The notes under the pieces were generated by a model. That model saw only the letters and a program-made list of their open reading frames with translations, did no database searches and was not told the origin of the DNA. Below, piece by piece: positions 53,098-61,748 of a DNA stretch of 64,000 nucleotides; positions within the stretch are counted from its first letter, which is position 1, and every line of letters begins with the position of its first letter. Both the position numbers and the translations under genes were made by a program. Source of the stretch: Hongsoonwoonella zoysiae (GTDB lineage Bacteria > Pseudomonadota > Alphaproteobacteria > Rhizobiales > Stappiaceae); the NCBI RefSeq assembly GCF_013266695.1, contig NZ_JABRXF010000001.1, positions 2,361,736 through 2,425,735 on the forward strand, read 5' to 3'.

Positions 53098-54090
53098 TTA
53101 CTGCGCAAGGCAGCTGTCGACGTTGTCAGGGGTGCAGACGTCGAGGCCGGTGTAGATCGGATCGTCGACCGATTTGCCTTCCGCCAGATCCTTCAGCACG
53201 AACATCGCACGATACCCCATTTCAAACGGGCGCTGGCCAACCTGACCGTTTGACAGGCCGTCTTTCAATTGGGCCATCTGCATGGGAAGCGTATCAGCCA
53301 CGATGATGGACATTTCGCCGGACGCCATCTTGTCCTGATAAGGTTCGGCGGCCTGACGATAGGCGTTGTCGAACCACTGGGTAAAGGCGCCAGTTGAAAT
53401 GAACGCGGTCAAATCGGCTTCCTTGGCCAGGATATCGGTCATACCCTGAATCGCCTTGTTGCCATCATCATCTGTAATGAGCGGGCAGCCGGCAACCTCG
53501 GTCCATCCGTTTTCTCCGCTAAGCGGTTCGCCCGGAGGTGTGCCCATGTCTTTGCCGGCAAGCGTGTCGCGAATGCCCTTCAGGCGTTCGTTGTGGTTGG
53601 CGGCCGCCGCACCGCCGGTTTGCAAGCAGACCTTGCCGCCGTCCGGATGCCGCTCCATCGCAATTTTCGCCAGGTTTACGCCGATATCGTAGTTCTTCGT
53701 TCCGACGAAGGTGGCGCGGATTCCCTTGTCCTCCTCAAGCAGGTCCGCATCCCAGGTCATTACCGGAATGCCTGCGTCGACAGCCGCCTTCAGGGCCTTG
53801 CCCATGGCGGGCGCGTTCGACGGCGAGACGGCTATCCCGTCCACGCCCTGGCTGATCAGGTCCTGAACGATCTGGATTTGCTCAAGCTCCGTATGCTCGC
53901 CCGGCCCGATATAGTTGCAGGTTACGCCTTCGAGTTCTTCCTGAGCCTTGTAGCAACCGTCGCGTGCCAGGTCGAAGAATGGATTGTTCATCGCCTTCGG
54001 TACGAGCGCGAAATTATAGTCGGCGGCAAGGGCGCCGGCAGCCGGCAGCGTTACGGCCGCCATGATTGCTGCACACATCAGTTTCTTCAT
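53098..54090 (-). CDS. Sugar/polyol ABC transporter substrate-binding protein
   Basis: The 330-residue protein has a signal peptide (about 1-22, ending in ALA) and a type I RbsB-like fold: YNFALVPKAMNNPFFD, GVDGIAVSPSNAPAM, MTWDADLLEE, and QTGGAAAANHNERLKGIRD. Internal cysteine pairs (GCYKAQEELEGVTC, about residues 46-59) suggest a periplasmic disulfide. It is the third gene of the ATPase-permease-binding protein unit. Its position next to iol genes suggests inositol or an inositol derivative as ligand (inference). Confidence 0.9.
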   Translation of the reverse strand: MKKLMCAAIMAAVTLPAAGALAADYNFALVPKAMNNPFFDLARDGCYKAQEELEGVTCNYIGPGEHTELEQIQIVQDLISQGVDGIAVSPSNAPAMGKALKAAVDAGIPVMTWDADLLEEDKGIRATFVGTKNYDIGVNLAKIAMERHPDGGKVCLQTGGAAAANHNERLKGIRDTLAGKDMGTPPGEPLSGENGWTEVAGCPLITDDDGNKAIQGMTDILAKEADLTAFISTGAFTQWFDNAYRQAAEPYQDKMASGEMSIIVADTLPMQMAQLKDGLSNGQVGQRPFEMGYRAMFVLKDLAEGKSVDDPIYTGLDVCTPDNVDSCLAQ

Positions 54091-54133
54091 GATGGTCTCC
54101 TCCCATTTGGTTTGAAGGCGCGGATGGTTCTTC

Positions 54134-55150
54134 TCAAGACCTGCCGCGATTGCGGATCTGTTCCAGAAGCACAGCCAGGATCAGGAACAGACCAACGAAG
54201 AACTGCTGCCAAAGGGCGTCGATACCGGCGAGCAGTAGGCTGTTACGGATAAGTTCCATGAGAGCGGCGCCGATCGGCGCGCCGAAGGCGTAGACCACGC
54301 CTCCCATAAGGTTTGCGCCCCCGATGACGGTCGCTGCGATGACGTTGAGTTCGTACGTCAGGCCGAGCGCATTGGTCACGGATCCGAACCAGCCAACCAG
54401 CAGGAAGGCGGCCAGACCCGCGCAACATGAGCACAGCACATAGACGGAGACGATCACGCGCTCGACCGGTATGCCGGCAAGCTTTGCGGCATCCGCGTTG
54501 CCGCCGATCGCGATGACCCAGCGGCCCCAGGTCGAGTAGCGCCATACCCACCAGAACACCACGGTCAGGATCATGAGGACCCACACGGGATTGGGGACGC
54601 CGAACACGCTCTCGCCGCCGATCCATTCGAAGAGGTCCTGATCGGGGCCGAAGTCGTAGATCATCTTGTTGTTGGAGATGACCATCGCGATGGAGCGGGA
54701 CATCGCCAGCATCCCGAGCGTCACGACGAATGGCGCCATTCTGAGATATGCGATCAGCACGCCGTTGACGAGCCCGACGATGGCGGCCGCCCCCATGCAG
54801 GCGATAAAACCGAACCCGATGCCGTAACCGGCCTGCATGACGAGGCCGGTAACGATGCCGGCGAGGCCCATCAGCGAGCCGACCGAAAGATCGATCCCGG
54901 CGGTGCAGATCACCGCGGACATTCCAAGCGCCATGATGCCGAAAAAGGCGAAATTCCGGGTAATGTTGAAAAAATTGCGCTCTGTAAGGAAGACGTCCGA
55001 GACGAAGCTCATGACGACACCGATCGCGATAATCGCTACGAACACCCAGAACGGCTGGGTTTTCAACGCTGCCTGCAGCCCCGACATCTCCTGACGAGAA
55101 GTGATGCTTTCATCGATCTCGGCGTGCGATTTCTGCGTCGTGTCGGTCAT
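54134..55150 (-). CDS. Sugar/polyol ABC transporter permease (RbsC/FrcC type)
   Basis: The 338-residue BPD_transp_2 permease has about nine helices with VICTAGIDLSVGSLMGL, FWWVWRYSTWGRWVIAIGGN in parts, and TVIGGANLMGGVVYAFGA. The N-terminal 28 residues are polar and cytoplasmic. Its ATG overlaps the ATPase stop by four bases. A single permease gene implies a homodimeric channel. Confidence 0.93.
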   Translation of the reverse strand: MTDTTQKSHAEIDESITSRQEMSGLQAALKTQPFWVFVAIIAIGVVMSFVSDVFLTERNFFNITRNFAFFGIMALGMSAVICTAGIDLSVGSLMGLAGIVTGLVMQAGYGIGFGFIACMGAAAIVGLVNGVLIAYLRMAPFVVTLGMLAMSRSIAMVISNNKMIYDFGPDQDLFEWIGGESVFGVPNPVWVLMILTVVFWWVWRYSTWGRWVIAIGGNADAAKLAGIPVERVIVSVYVLCSCCAGLAAFLLVGWFGSVTNALGLTYELNVIAATVIGGANLMGGVVYAFGAPIGAALMELIRNSLLLAGIDALWQQFFVGLFLILAVLLEQIRNRGRS

Positions 55151-55887
55151 GCGTTCTCAATCGCCCCCGTAATCAGCCCCGTGACTTCCTCCGGGCTCGT
55201 TGCGTTGATTTGCTTGTCGGCGACCTTGGCGCCGCGGCGCAGGACCGCTACGCGGTCGCAAACCTCGAAGACGTCCGGCATACGGTGCGAAACCAGAATG
55301 ACCGCGTGGCCCGAATCCTTGAGGCGATGGATAAGGTTCAGGACCTCGGCGACCTGGCGGACCGATATCGCCGCCGTCGGCTCGTCCATGAGGACAAGTT
55401 TCGGATCGGACAGGCGGGTTCGGGCGATCGCCACGGCTTGGCGCTGGCCGCCGGACATCTGCTTCACGAGATCGCGCGGCCGGGTTTCGGACTTGAGTTC
55501 CCGAAAGAGTTCACCGGCCTTTTCAAACATCGCCTTATGGTCGAGATAGCTGATCGGGCCGAATTTCTTGCGGATTTCCCTGCCGAGAAAGACGTTTGCA
55601 GCTGCGGTGAGGTTGTTGCAAAGCGCAAGATCCTGATAGACGATCTCGATACCGTTGTTGCGCGCGTCAACCGGCTTGTTGAAATGCACTTCAGAGCCGT
55701 TGATCATGATCTTTCCCGCCGTCGGCAGGAAATTCCCGGCGATAATGCGCATCAATGTCGACTTGCCGGCGCCATTGTCGCCCATTAGCCCGACAGCTTC
55801 GCCCTCGCTGATTGTCATGTCGATGCCCTGAAGGGCGTGGATCGCACCAAAACTCTTCGTAACGCCTTTAAGCTCAAGCAGGCTCAC
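55147..55887 (-). CDS. ABC transporter ATP-binding protein, single domain (FrcA-like)
   Basis: The 246-residue ATPase has Walker A GDNGAGKST (36-44), Q-loop VYQDLALCNNL, signature MSGGQRQAVAIAR near 146, Walker B LVLMDEPTAAI and switch histidine VSHRMPDV. Ribose-type systems normally use a 500-residue double ATPase; this single-domain form is like FrcA of the rhizobial fructose transporter. It is the first gene of the minus-strand unit and faces the SDR gene across a 209-bp promoter region with a perfect inositol-cluster palindrome. Confidence 0.92.
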   Translation of the reverse strand: MSLLELKGVTKSFGAIHALQGIDMTISEGEAVGLMGDNGAGKSTLMRIIAGNFLPTAGKIMINGSEVHFNKPVDARNNGIEIVYQDLALCNNLTAAANVFLGREIRKKFGPISYLDHKAMFEKAGELFRELKSETRPRDLVKQMSGGQRQAVAIARTRLSDPKLVLMDEPTAAISVRQVAEVLNLIHRLKDSGHAVILVSHRMPDVFEVCDRVAVLRRGAKVADKQINATSPEEVTGLITGAIENA

Positions 55888-55971
55888 GTGGCATCCTCCT
55901 CCCGAATGTTCTGGGCACCCGGTTTGCCATTATTCTATGCCGTCAGCTCTTATTTACGTAAGGTAATAATA

Positions 55972-55987
55972 TGCAATAATCATTGCA
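55972..55987 (-). promoter_or_regulatory. Palindrome TGCAAT-N4-ATTGCA between transporter and SDR genes
   Basis: A perfect copy with spacer AATC lies 84 bp before the ATPase start and 109 bp before the SDR start. A further AATTGTCAATT block, as found beside the copies at 47498 and 58116, lies at 55998-56008. Confidence 0.65.
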
Positions 55988-56096
55988 TGAAGGCGTAATT
56001 GTCAATTAATTTTTCGCTACGCGGGTATCCGCAAGCATTGTTTGCGCTTATGTGCTCTATCTGGAGGATGTTCCGAAAAGCGGGAGGGAAAAGACC

Positions 56097-56927
56097 ATGC
56101 ATGAAGCGGTTCGTAAGGGAAACATTGCGATCGTTACAGGCGGCGCGTCCGGCATTGGACTTGCGGCCGCGAGGAGGTTCGTCGACCTGGGACTCCGCGT
56201 CTGCATTGCCGATCTTCCGGGCAAGGCTCTCGATAGCGCGCGGGATACGCTGGGCGGTGATGGACGTGTGCTGACCGTGCCGACGGACATTTCACACGTC
56301 GAACAGCTAAAGGCGTTGAAAGCGAGGGTTCAAGCGGAATGGGGGCAGGTAAGCGTTCTGATGAACAATGCCGGAGTGCAGCCCGGCAGTTCGATCTTTG
56401 ACATCGAGGATACCTGGCAACGGATAATTGACGTAAACATGTGGGGCGTCATTCGAAGCGCGCAGATATTCGCGCCGGAAATGATCGCTGCCGACCGTCC
56501 CGGACTCATTATCAACACCGGGTCGAAGCAGGGGATCACGACGCCGCCGGGCGATCCTGCGTACAATGTGTCGAAGGCCGGCGTGAAGGTATTTACAGAG
56601 GCGTTGCAGCACGAACTGCGCAGCACGCCGGCTTGCAAGGTTGAGGCGCGCCTCTTTATCCCCGGTTTCGTCTTCACCCCGCTGACCGCCCGCGGCCGGA
56701 TAGAAAAGCCCGACGGCGCGTGGACGCCGGAAGAGACTGTGGCATTTCTGTTCGACGCGCTTGGGCGTGAAGACTTCTACATCCTTTGCCCCGACAATGA
56801 AGTCGATCACGCGACGGACGAAAAGCGGATCCTTTGGGCCGCCGGCGATATTGCGGAAAATCGTCCTCCACTCTCGCGGTGGCATCCCGGCTATGGGGAG
56901 GCCTTTGTCGATTGGCTCAAACAGTGA
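56097..56927 (+). CDS. Short-chain dehydrogenase/reductase
   Basis: The 276-residue SDR has IAIVTGGASGIGLAAA (cofactor motif near residues 10-25), NNAG near 94, the catalytic serine in INTGSKQG and Y-x3-K in YNVSKAG near 162. The C-terminal third carries an extended segment with PDNEVDHATDEKRILWAAGD that is longer than in classical SDRs. GGGAGG lies 9 nt before the ATG. It is divergent from the transporter and convergent with the next Gfo/Idh gene; the substrate is likely a polyol or ketose. Confidence 0.88.
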   Translation: MHEAVRKGNIAIVTGGASGIGLAAARRFVDLGLRVCIADLPGKALDSARDTLGGDGRVLTVPTDISHVEQLKALKARVQAEWGQVSVLMNNAGVQPGSSIFDIEDTWQRIIDVNMWGVIRSAQIFAPEMIAADRPGLIINTGSKQGITTPPGDPAYNVSKAGVKVFTEALQHELRSTPACKVEARLFIPGFVFTPLTARGRIEKPDGAWTPEETVAFLFDALGREDFYILCPDNEVDHATDEKRILWAAGDIAENRPPLSRWHPGYGEAFVDWLKQ

Positions 56928-57021
56928 GCTATGACCGGACGTTCGATAGGGAGTGCACCGTGATCAAGCGTAACAATTAACGCAGCGTCGCTGGGAAACA
57001 CGTCAATCGCGCTATCCCAGG

Positions 57022-58008
57022 TCACGGGCGCTCGGGCAGGACCAGATCGACCGGCGTGCCTGTTTCGATCGCATTGACGAGCTGTTCCGCGATCGATGTC
57101 GCCACGAAACCGTCCCACGCCGTGGCGCCTTCATTTGCGTGCGTTCCGTCCAAAAGGGAATTGATCCAGACTTGGTCCTGGATCCGGTAAGCATCGGCAA
57201 AACGCGGTATCCAGTTTTCCGGAAATTCGCCGCGCTCGGCCCGATCGAGCCTTGTGCGGGTCAGCGCCGGATGGGCCATGGAAGCGGTACCGCTCGTTCC
57301 CGCGATCTCGCAATGCACGTGATAGCCATAGGCCGCATTCATGAATACTTCCGTGGAAACGATGGCGCCGGTATCCGTTTCCAGCATGATCATGAGGGGG
57401 TCTCCCTTCGGCGCATCTCCAGTGCGTGGCGCCTCTGTTACGTACCCACGGACGAACTCGGCGCCCAGAAGCCAACGGGTGACGTCGATTTCGTGAACGA
57501 ATGAATTTGTCACCGCCATATGCGCGGTAAACCACTCCGGCGCCTGGGCGTTTCTGTGTTGATTGTGCACAATCCTCGGGGTGCCGATCGAGCCGGATTG
57601 AAGCGTCGACTTCAACTCCGCATAACAGGGATCGAACCTGCGCATGAAGCCGACCTGCACCAACTTCTGGCCGAGCTTTTCCTCTGTCCTGACGATTTCG
57701 AGACACTGAGCTGCATCAATAGCCAAAGGTTTCTCGCAAAGAACCGGTTTCTTGGCCTCCAGACAGGCCATCACGATATCCCGATGCGTGTGATCGGGGC
57801 TTGCAATGACGACCGCGTCCACCTGTGAAGAGCGGATCAGCATGAGCGGATCGGAGAAAACGCTCACATCGCCGGCAACCGCTTTTGCCCGTTCTTTGTC
57901 CGGATCCGCGACGCTGCCAAGAATTGCGCCCCGGATTCCCCTGTCGAACAAACGTGCATGATCCGCCCCCATGACGCCTGTACCGATAACTCCCACCCGA
58001 ATAGCCAT
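57022..58008 (-). CDS. Gfo/Idh/MocA-family dehydrogenase, inositol dehydrogenase-like
   Basis: The 328-residue protein has VGVIGTGVMGADHARLF, CEKPLAIDAAQ near residue 92, VGFMRRFDPCYAELK near 124 and the active-site region NSFVHEIDVTRWLLGAE near 167-183. These are close to IolG/IdhA proteins that oxidise myo-, scyllo- or chiro-inositol. It stands alone on the minus strand, with a degenerate inositol-cluster palindrome 107 bp upstream. Together with the gene at 50923 it gives two inositol-dehydrogenase candidates. Confidence 0.87.
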   Translation of the reverse strand: MAIRVGVIGTGVMGADHARLFDRGIRGAILGSVADPDKERAKAVAGDVSVFSDPLMLIRSSQVDAVVIASPDHTHRDIVMACLEAKKPVLCEKPLAIDAAQCLEIVRTEEKLGQKLVQVGFMRRFDPCYAELKSTLQSGSIGTPRIVHNQHRNAQAPEWFTAHMAVTNSFVHEIDVTRWLLGAEFVRGYVTEAPRTGDAPKGDPLMIMLETDTGAIVSTEVFMNAAYGYHVHCEIAGTSGTASMAHPALTRTRLDRAERGEFPENWIPRFADAYRIQDQVWINSLLDGTHANEGATAWDGFVATSIAEQLVNAIETGTPVDLVLPERP

Positions 58009-58366
58009 CTGCGAGGTTTCCCGTATCTGGGCGTGGGGCCGACAGGCTCCCGTCGGCCCTGTCTGCCTGCCAGCACTTCGGATCGGATATGGATAGTAAG
58101 GCCAATTGGCTGATAATCAATGAAAATTGTCAATTTTTAAACTTCTCAATAAACTATTTTTTCTGCTTTTTATGCGCTGCGCGCCCAGGAGCGTGGACTA
58201 TCCCGCAATGATCATTAGGGAGTTGATCACGTGGCGCAGGAATAAGCCTTTGTGTCAATGGACGCGGCTGTGAGCTTTCTTGTCACCGCGAAAAGCGGCT
58301 GCCGTTTGCGGCGCCAGCTTCGCGCGGGTAAGCTTTGGCCGAGGCCGACATTGCGCGAGAGGGCCC
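58009..58366. other. Divergent intergenic region between inositol dehydrogenase and cyclase genes
   Basis: No gene is supported in these 358 bp. The half near the dehydrogenase carries the degenerate operator at 58116-58131. The central part, around 58130-58170, is AT-rich and a likely place for promoters in both directions. A short ATGATCAT palindrome is near 58208. GAGAGGG at 58357-58363 is the ribosome binding site of the cyclase gene. Confidence 0.5.
58116..58131 (-). promoter_or_regulatory. Degenerate TGCAAT-N4-ATTGCA copy before the inositol dehydrogenase gene
   Basis: ATCAAT-GAAA-ATTGTC keeps the CAAT-N4-ATTG core and is followed by AATT, as at 47498. It lies 107 bp before the dehydrogenase start. 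Confidence 0.5.
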
Positions 58367-60058
58367 ATGTCCGTGGATGACAGCGTTTCCCGCTTCGATA
58401 AGCGGAACGAAGACAACGCTCAAACGCTTTCGGACCGTTATGCGCTCGTAAGCGAGGCCATTTCGGAAGGGATTTACGACTGGAATATTTCCAGCGGAGA
58501 ACTTCATGTGTCCGGTCGGCTCAATGCCATTGTCGGTTTTGGAGAGCGGGCGCTGACGGCGGAAGATTGGAACAGGCGCATCCATCCGCAGGATTTCGAC
58601 GGATACAAGGCAGCCATCATCGAGCACATCAGGGGTATTTCGGATCGCATGCGCGCGGAATATCGGTTGCGGCGCCCGATCGGCGACTACATTTGGGTGG
58701 CTGACAATGGCCGTTGCATCCGCCAGGACAATGGAGAAGCGGTTCGGCTTATCGGCGCAATCCGCGACATCACTTCGCGCAAGCTGGCGGAAACCCATCT
58801 GAAGGACGCGCAACGGAAAGCGGAACAAGCGAGCCAGAACCTGCTCGATGCCATAGAATCCATATCGGAAGGTATCGTCCTGTTCGACGCGGACGATCGC
58901 GTTGTCCTGTGCAATTCCAACTACCGGCAATATTTCGCGAGGGCAGCCAACGCTGAAGTGGCCGCCATGGTCGAGCCCGGCGCGGTTTTCTGGGACATCA
59001 TCAGAGCTGCATATGAAGCCGGCATGCTTCCGCTTATCGACGAGAAGGGCGGGATCGAAAACTATATCGAAATGCGTAAGCGCATTCGTAAAGGTACGCA
59101 GGAACCGATCGAACAATTGCTGTCTGACGGGACCTGGCTCCAGATAAACGAACACAAGACGAGTGCCGGCGGCATTGCTTCGGTCTATACGGACGTCACT
59201 GAATTGAAGAAACGCGAAGTCGAAGCATTCTCGAAGACAGAAATGCTTGAGTCGCTATCATCCCGCTTGTCGAAATATCTTTCGCCGCAGATCTATTCTT
59301 CCATTTTTTCCGCGCCGCAAAATGTAGAGATTGCTCCGAAGCGAAAGAAGCTGACCGTGTTCTTTTCCGATATCGTCGGCTTCACGGCACTGGTCGATGC
59401 GCTGGAGTCCGAACAGCTGACCGAATTGCTGAACCAGTATTTGACGGAAATGTCGAAGGTGGCCGTGGAGCATGGCGCAACGGTCGACAAGTTCATAGGT
59501 GATGCCGTCGTGGCGTTCTTCGGTGATCCGGTTTCCAGGGGCGTAGAGCGCGACGCGACTGCCTGCGTGACCATGGCTATGGAAATGCAATCAAAGCTCG
59601 GCGAGCTGGCTTCCAAATGGAACGACAGGGGAATCGATAAAGAATTCAAGCTGCGGATTGGTATCGCGACGGGATATTGCACTGTCGGTAATTTCGGGAG
59701 CGAGGATCGGCTGGACTATACGGCGATCGGCAGCCCGGTAAATCTGGCTGCGCGCCTTCAGCAGCATGCCCCGGCGGGTGAAATCCTGCTCGACAATGAG
59801 ACTTACCATCTTGTCAGGCAAGCGATTGGAGATGCGAGGAAGACGGAATTTAAGCCCAAAGGCTTTTCCAAGAGCGTGAGGGCGTATCAAATCAAGCCGT
59901 CAGGCGTGGGATGCGAAGATATTGCTCGTCTCGAAACTCCCGGAATTAGCATTAGGGTTCAAAAGTCCGTACTTTCACGATCTGACCGGGAAGAAGCGGT
60001 TCGTTCTCTGGAAAGCGCAATCGAGCACATAAGGGGGGCCGGTAAAGCCCGGCCATGA
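58367..60058 (+). CDS. PAS-PAS class III adenylate/guanylate cyclase
   Basis: The 563-residue protein is soluble, without membrane segments or signal peptide. It has a first PAS domain with a PAC tail (about 20-135, ending IRDITSRKLAE), a second PAS (about 150-285), a short coiled linker (KTEMLESLSSRLSKYLSPQIY) and a class III nucleotidyl cyclase domain (about 320-490). The metal aspartates are in VFFSDIVGFTAL and FIGDAVVAFFGD, and the transition-state pair is in PVNLAARLQ. It should make cAMP (or cGMP) in response to a PAS-bound signal. The ATG at 58367 follows GAGAGGG; an upstream in-frame start adds 29 unlike residues. Confidence 0.92.
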   Translation: MSVDDSVSRFDKRNEDNAQTLSDRYALVSEAISEGIYDWNISSGELHVSGRLNAIVGFGERALTAEDWNRRIHPQDFDGYKAAIIEHIRGISDRMRAEYRLRRPIGDYIWVADNGRCIRQDNGEAVRLIGAIRDITSRKLAETHLKDAQRKAEQASQNLLDAIESISEGIVLFDADDRVVLCNSNYRQYFARAANAEVAAMVEPGAVFWDIIRAAYEAGMLPLIDEKGGIENYIEMRKRIRKGTQEPIEQLLSDGTWLQINEHKTSAGGIASVYTDVTELKKREVEAFSKTEMLESLSSRLSKYLSPQIYSSIFSAPQNVEIAPKRKKLTVFFSDIVGFTALVDALESEQLTELLNQYLTEMSKVAVEHGATVDKFIGDAVVAFFGDPVSRGVERDATACVTMAMEMQSKLGELASKWNDRGIDKEFKLRIGIATGYCTVGNFGSEDRLDYTAIGSPVNLAARLQQHAPAGEILLDNETYHLVRQAIGDARKTEFKPKGFSKSVRAYQIKPSGVGCEDIARLETPGISIRVQKSVLSRSDREEAVRSLESAIEHIRGAGKARP

Positions 60059-60133
60059 TGAAGGCGCGCAGCGAAGAGATTGTATCTCCGCGCTCCGGAG
60101 TGCCGGAATTCATCAGCAAATTGGGTACTCGAA

Positions 60134-60155
60134 GCTGATTGCTCAACCAATCAGC
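60134..60155. promoter_or_regulatory. Inverted repeat before the FAH-family gene
   Basis: GCTGATTG-CTCAAC-CAATCAGC is a perfect 8-bp inverted repeat with a 6-nt spacer. It lies 61 bp before the next start codon. It could be an operator or a small hairpin; no regulator gene is adjacent. Confidence 0.45.
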
Positions 60156-60216
60156 ATTGGTCTGAGAGCCTCCGGTGTGCGATTAAACCGGCGCAATAAC
60201 CCTGTCGGAGGATTCC

Positions 60217-60903
60217 ATGCCGCAATTCGTTATCGAACAACCGCCTGCTGTCGCGATTCCGGTCGCGGGAACCAAGGCGCTTTTCCCCGTGCGCCGGGTC
60301 TATTGCATAGGGCGGAATTACGCCGCGCACGCTATCGAAATGGGGCACGATCCGGACCGGGAGCCGCCGTTTTTCTTTCAGAAGAACCCGGACAATCTTA
60401 ACCCGTCCGGCGAGTTTCCGTACCCGCCAAAGACCTCCGATGTCCATCATGAAGTGGAGATGGCGGTTGCGCTGAAAAGCGGGGGGCGGAACATCGCATT
60501 GGACGATGCGCTAAACCATGTCTTCGGCTATGGCCTGGCGCTCGATATGACCCGCCGCGACTTGCAGGGCGAAGCCAAGAAGCTCGGCCGTCCCTGGGAG
60601 ATCGGCAAGGCGTTCGAGCAGTCGGCGCCGGTCGGGCCTCTTCACCCTGTATCCGAAGTCGGGCATCCCGATAGCGGGCGCGTCGAACTCAGGATCAACG
60701 GACAGGTACGGCAGGAAGGCGACCTCAATCAGATGATCTGGAAAGTTCCGGAGATGATCTCGTATCTTTCGGAGTATTTCGAGCTGGCGGCGGGAGATAT
60801 CATTCTTTCGGGCACGCCGTCCGGCGTGAGAGCGGTGACGAAAGGTGATGTGATTGAAGTTTCGATTGAAAGCCTCGGAAGCATGACAGTCAAGGTGGTC
60901 TGA
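60217..60903 (+). CDS. Fumarylacetoacetate hydrolase family protein
   Basis: The 228-residue protein has the FAH-fold motifs RVYCIGRNYAAHAIEMG (about 27-43), the metal ligands in HHEVEMAVAL near residue 75, GYGLALDMTRRDLQ near 105 and LSGTPSGVRAV near 200. The family includes 2-keto-3-deoxy-acid dehydratases/hydrolases, acylpyruvate hydrolases and oxaloacetate decarboxylases. It needs Mg or Mn and acts in the cytoplasm. CGGAGG stands 7 nt before the ATG. It may act with the downstream transporter or the aldolases of the inositol cluster; this is not shown. Confidence 0.9.
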   Translation: MPQFVIEQPPAVAIPVAGTKALFPVRRVYCIGRNYAAHAIEMGHDPDREPPFFFQKNPDNLNPSGEFPYPPKTSDVHHEVEMAVALKSGGRNIALDDALNHVFGYGLALDMTRRDLQGEAKKLGRPWEIGKAFEQSAPVGPLHPVSEVGHPDSGRVELRINGQVRQEGDLNQMIWKVPEMISYLSEYFELAAGDIILSGTPSGVRAVTKGDVIEVSIESLGSMTVKVV

Positions 60904-60980
60904 ATTTCGATTTTCCTCTTGTGCTTCCCATTGATCGCCGTCAGATCGGGTGCGGCTGAATCGACGACTTGAGGAGCACC

Positions 60981-61748
60981 ATGGAAATCCGGCTCGAAGG
61001 CATCGGCCACTCTTATGACGGCTTCGAGGTGATGCGCGACATCACCCTCGAAATTCCCGCAGGGCGCATTGTCTGCATCGTTGGCCCTTCCGGATGCGGG
61101 AAATCTACGCTGCTGCGCATTATCGGTGGCCTGGAGCAACCGGCGCGAGGGAGGGTCTTGCAGATTGGCGAACCGCCCGAGGGGTGCCTCAATCCGCTCA
61201 CCTACATCTTCCAGGATTTCGCGCTGCTGCCATGGCGAAGCGTTTATGGCAATGTCTCGCTCGTGCTTGAGGATCATGGCATCCGGGGCAATGAGGCTGA
61301 CGAGATCATCGCGGACGTGCTTGCCCGCACGAAATTGAGTGATTTTGCCAAGGCGCTGCCAAAGCAACTTTCAGGGGGAATGAAGCAACGCGTGGCGATT
61401 GCCCGCGCGCTTGCCGTAAATCCGGCGGTTCTGCTGATGGACGAGCCGCTCTCGGCGCTCGACAGCCAGACGCGGGAGCTTCTGATGGACGACCTCGTCA
61501 GCCTTTATGAGCGCCAGCCCTTTACCGCCGTCTATGTCACCCACAATTTGGGCGAGGCCGTCAGGCTTGGCCACTCCATCGTGGTTCTGTCGCGCAGGCC
61601 GGGGCAAATCCGGGAAGTGGTTCATCTCGACCGCCCGATCCAGGAGCGCACTCTCGGCGATCCCGATCTGGAGATCCGGCAGAAACATCTTTGGGAACTC
61701 ATGCGCGCCGAGGCGCAGGCCGCCGATGCGGAGCTTATGAATGCCTGA
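60981..61748 (+). CDS. ABC transporter ATP-binding protein (nitrate/sulfonate/taurine type)
   Basis: The 255-residue ATPase has Walker A GPSGCGKST (35-43), Q-loop IFQDFALLPWRSV, typical of the SsuB/TauB/NrtD group, signature LSGGMKQRVAIARAL and Walker B VLLMDEPLSALD. GAGGAG lies 5-10 nt before the ATG. It overlaps the permease gene by 8 bp. No binding protein is encoded beside it. Confidence 0.93.
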   Translation: MEIRLEGIGHSYDGFEVMRDITLEIPAGRIVCIVGPSGCGKSTLLRIIGGLEQPARGRVLQIGEPPEGCLNPLTYIFQDFALLPWRSVYGNVSLVLEDHGIRGNEADEIIADVLARTKLSDFAKALPKQLSGGMKQRVAIARALAVNPAVLLMDEPLSALDSQTRELLMDDLVSLYERQPFTAVYVTHNLGEAVRLGHSIVVLSRRPGQIREVVHLDRPIQERTLGDPDLEIRQKHLWELMRAEAQAADAELMNA

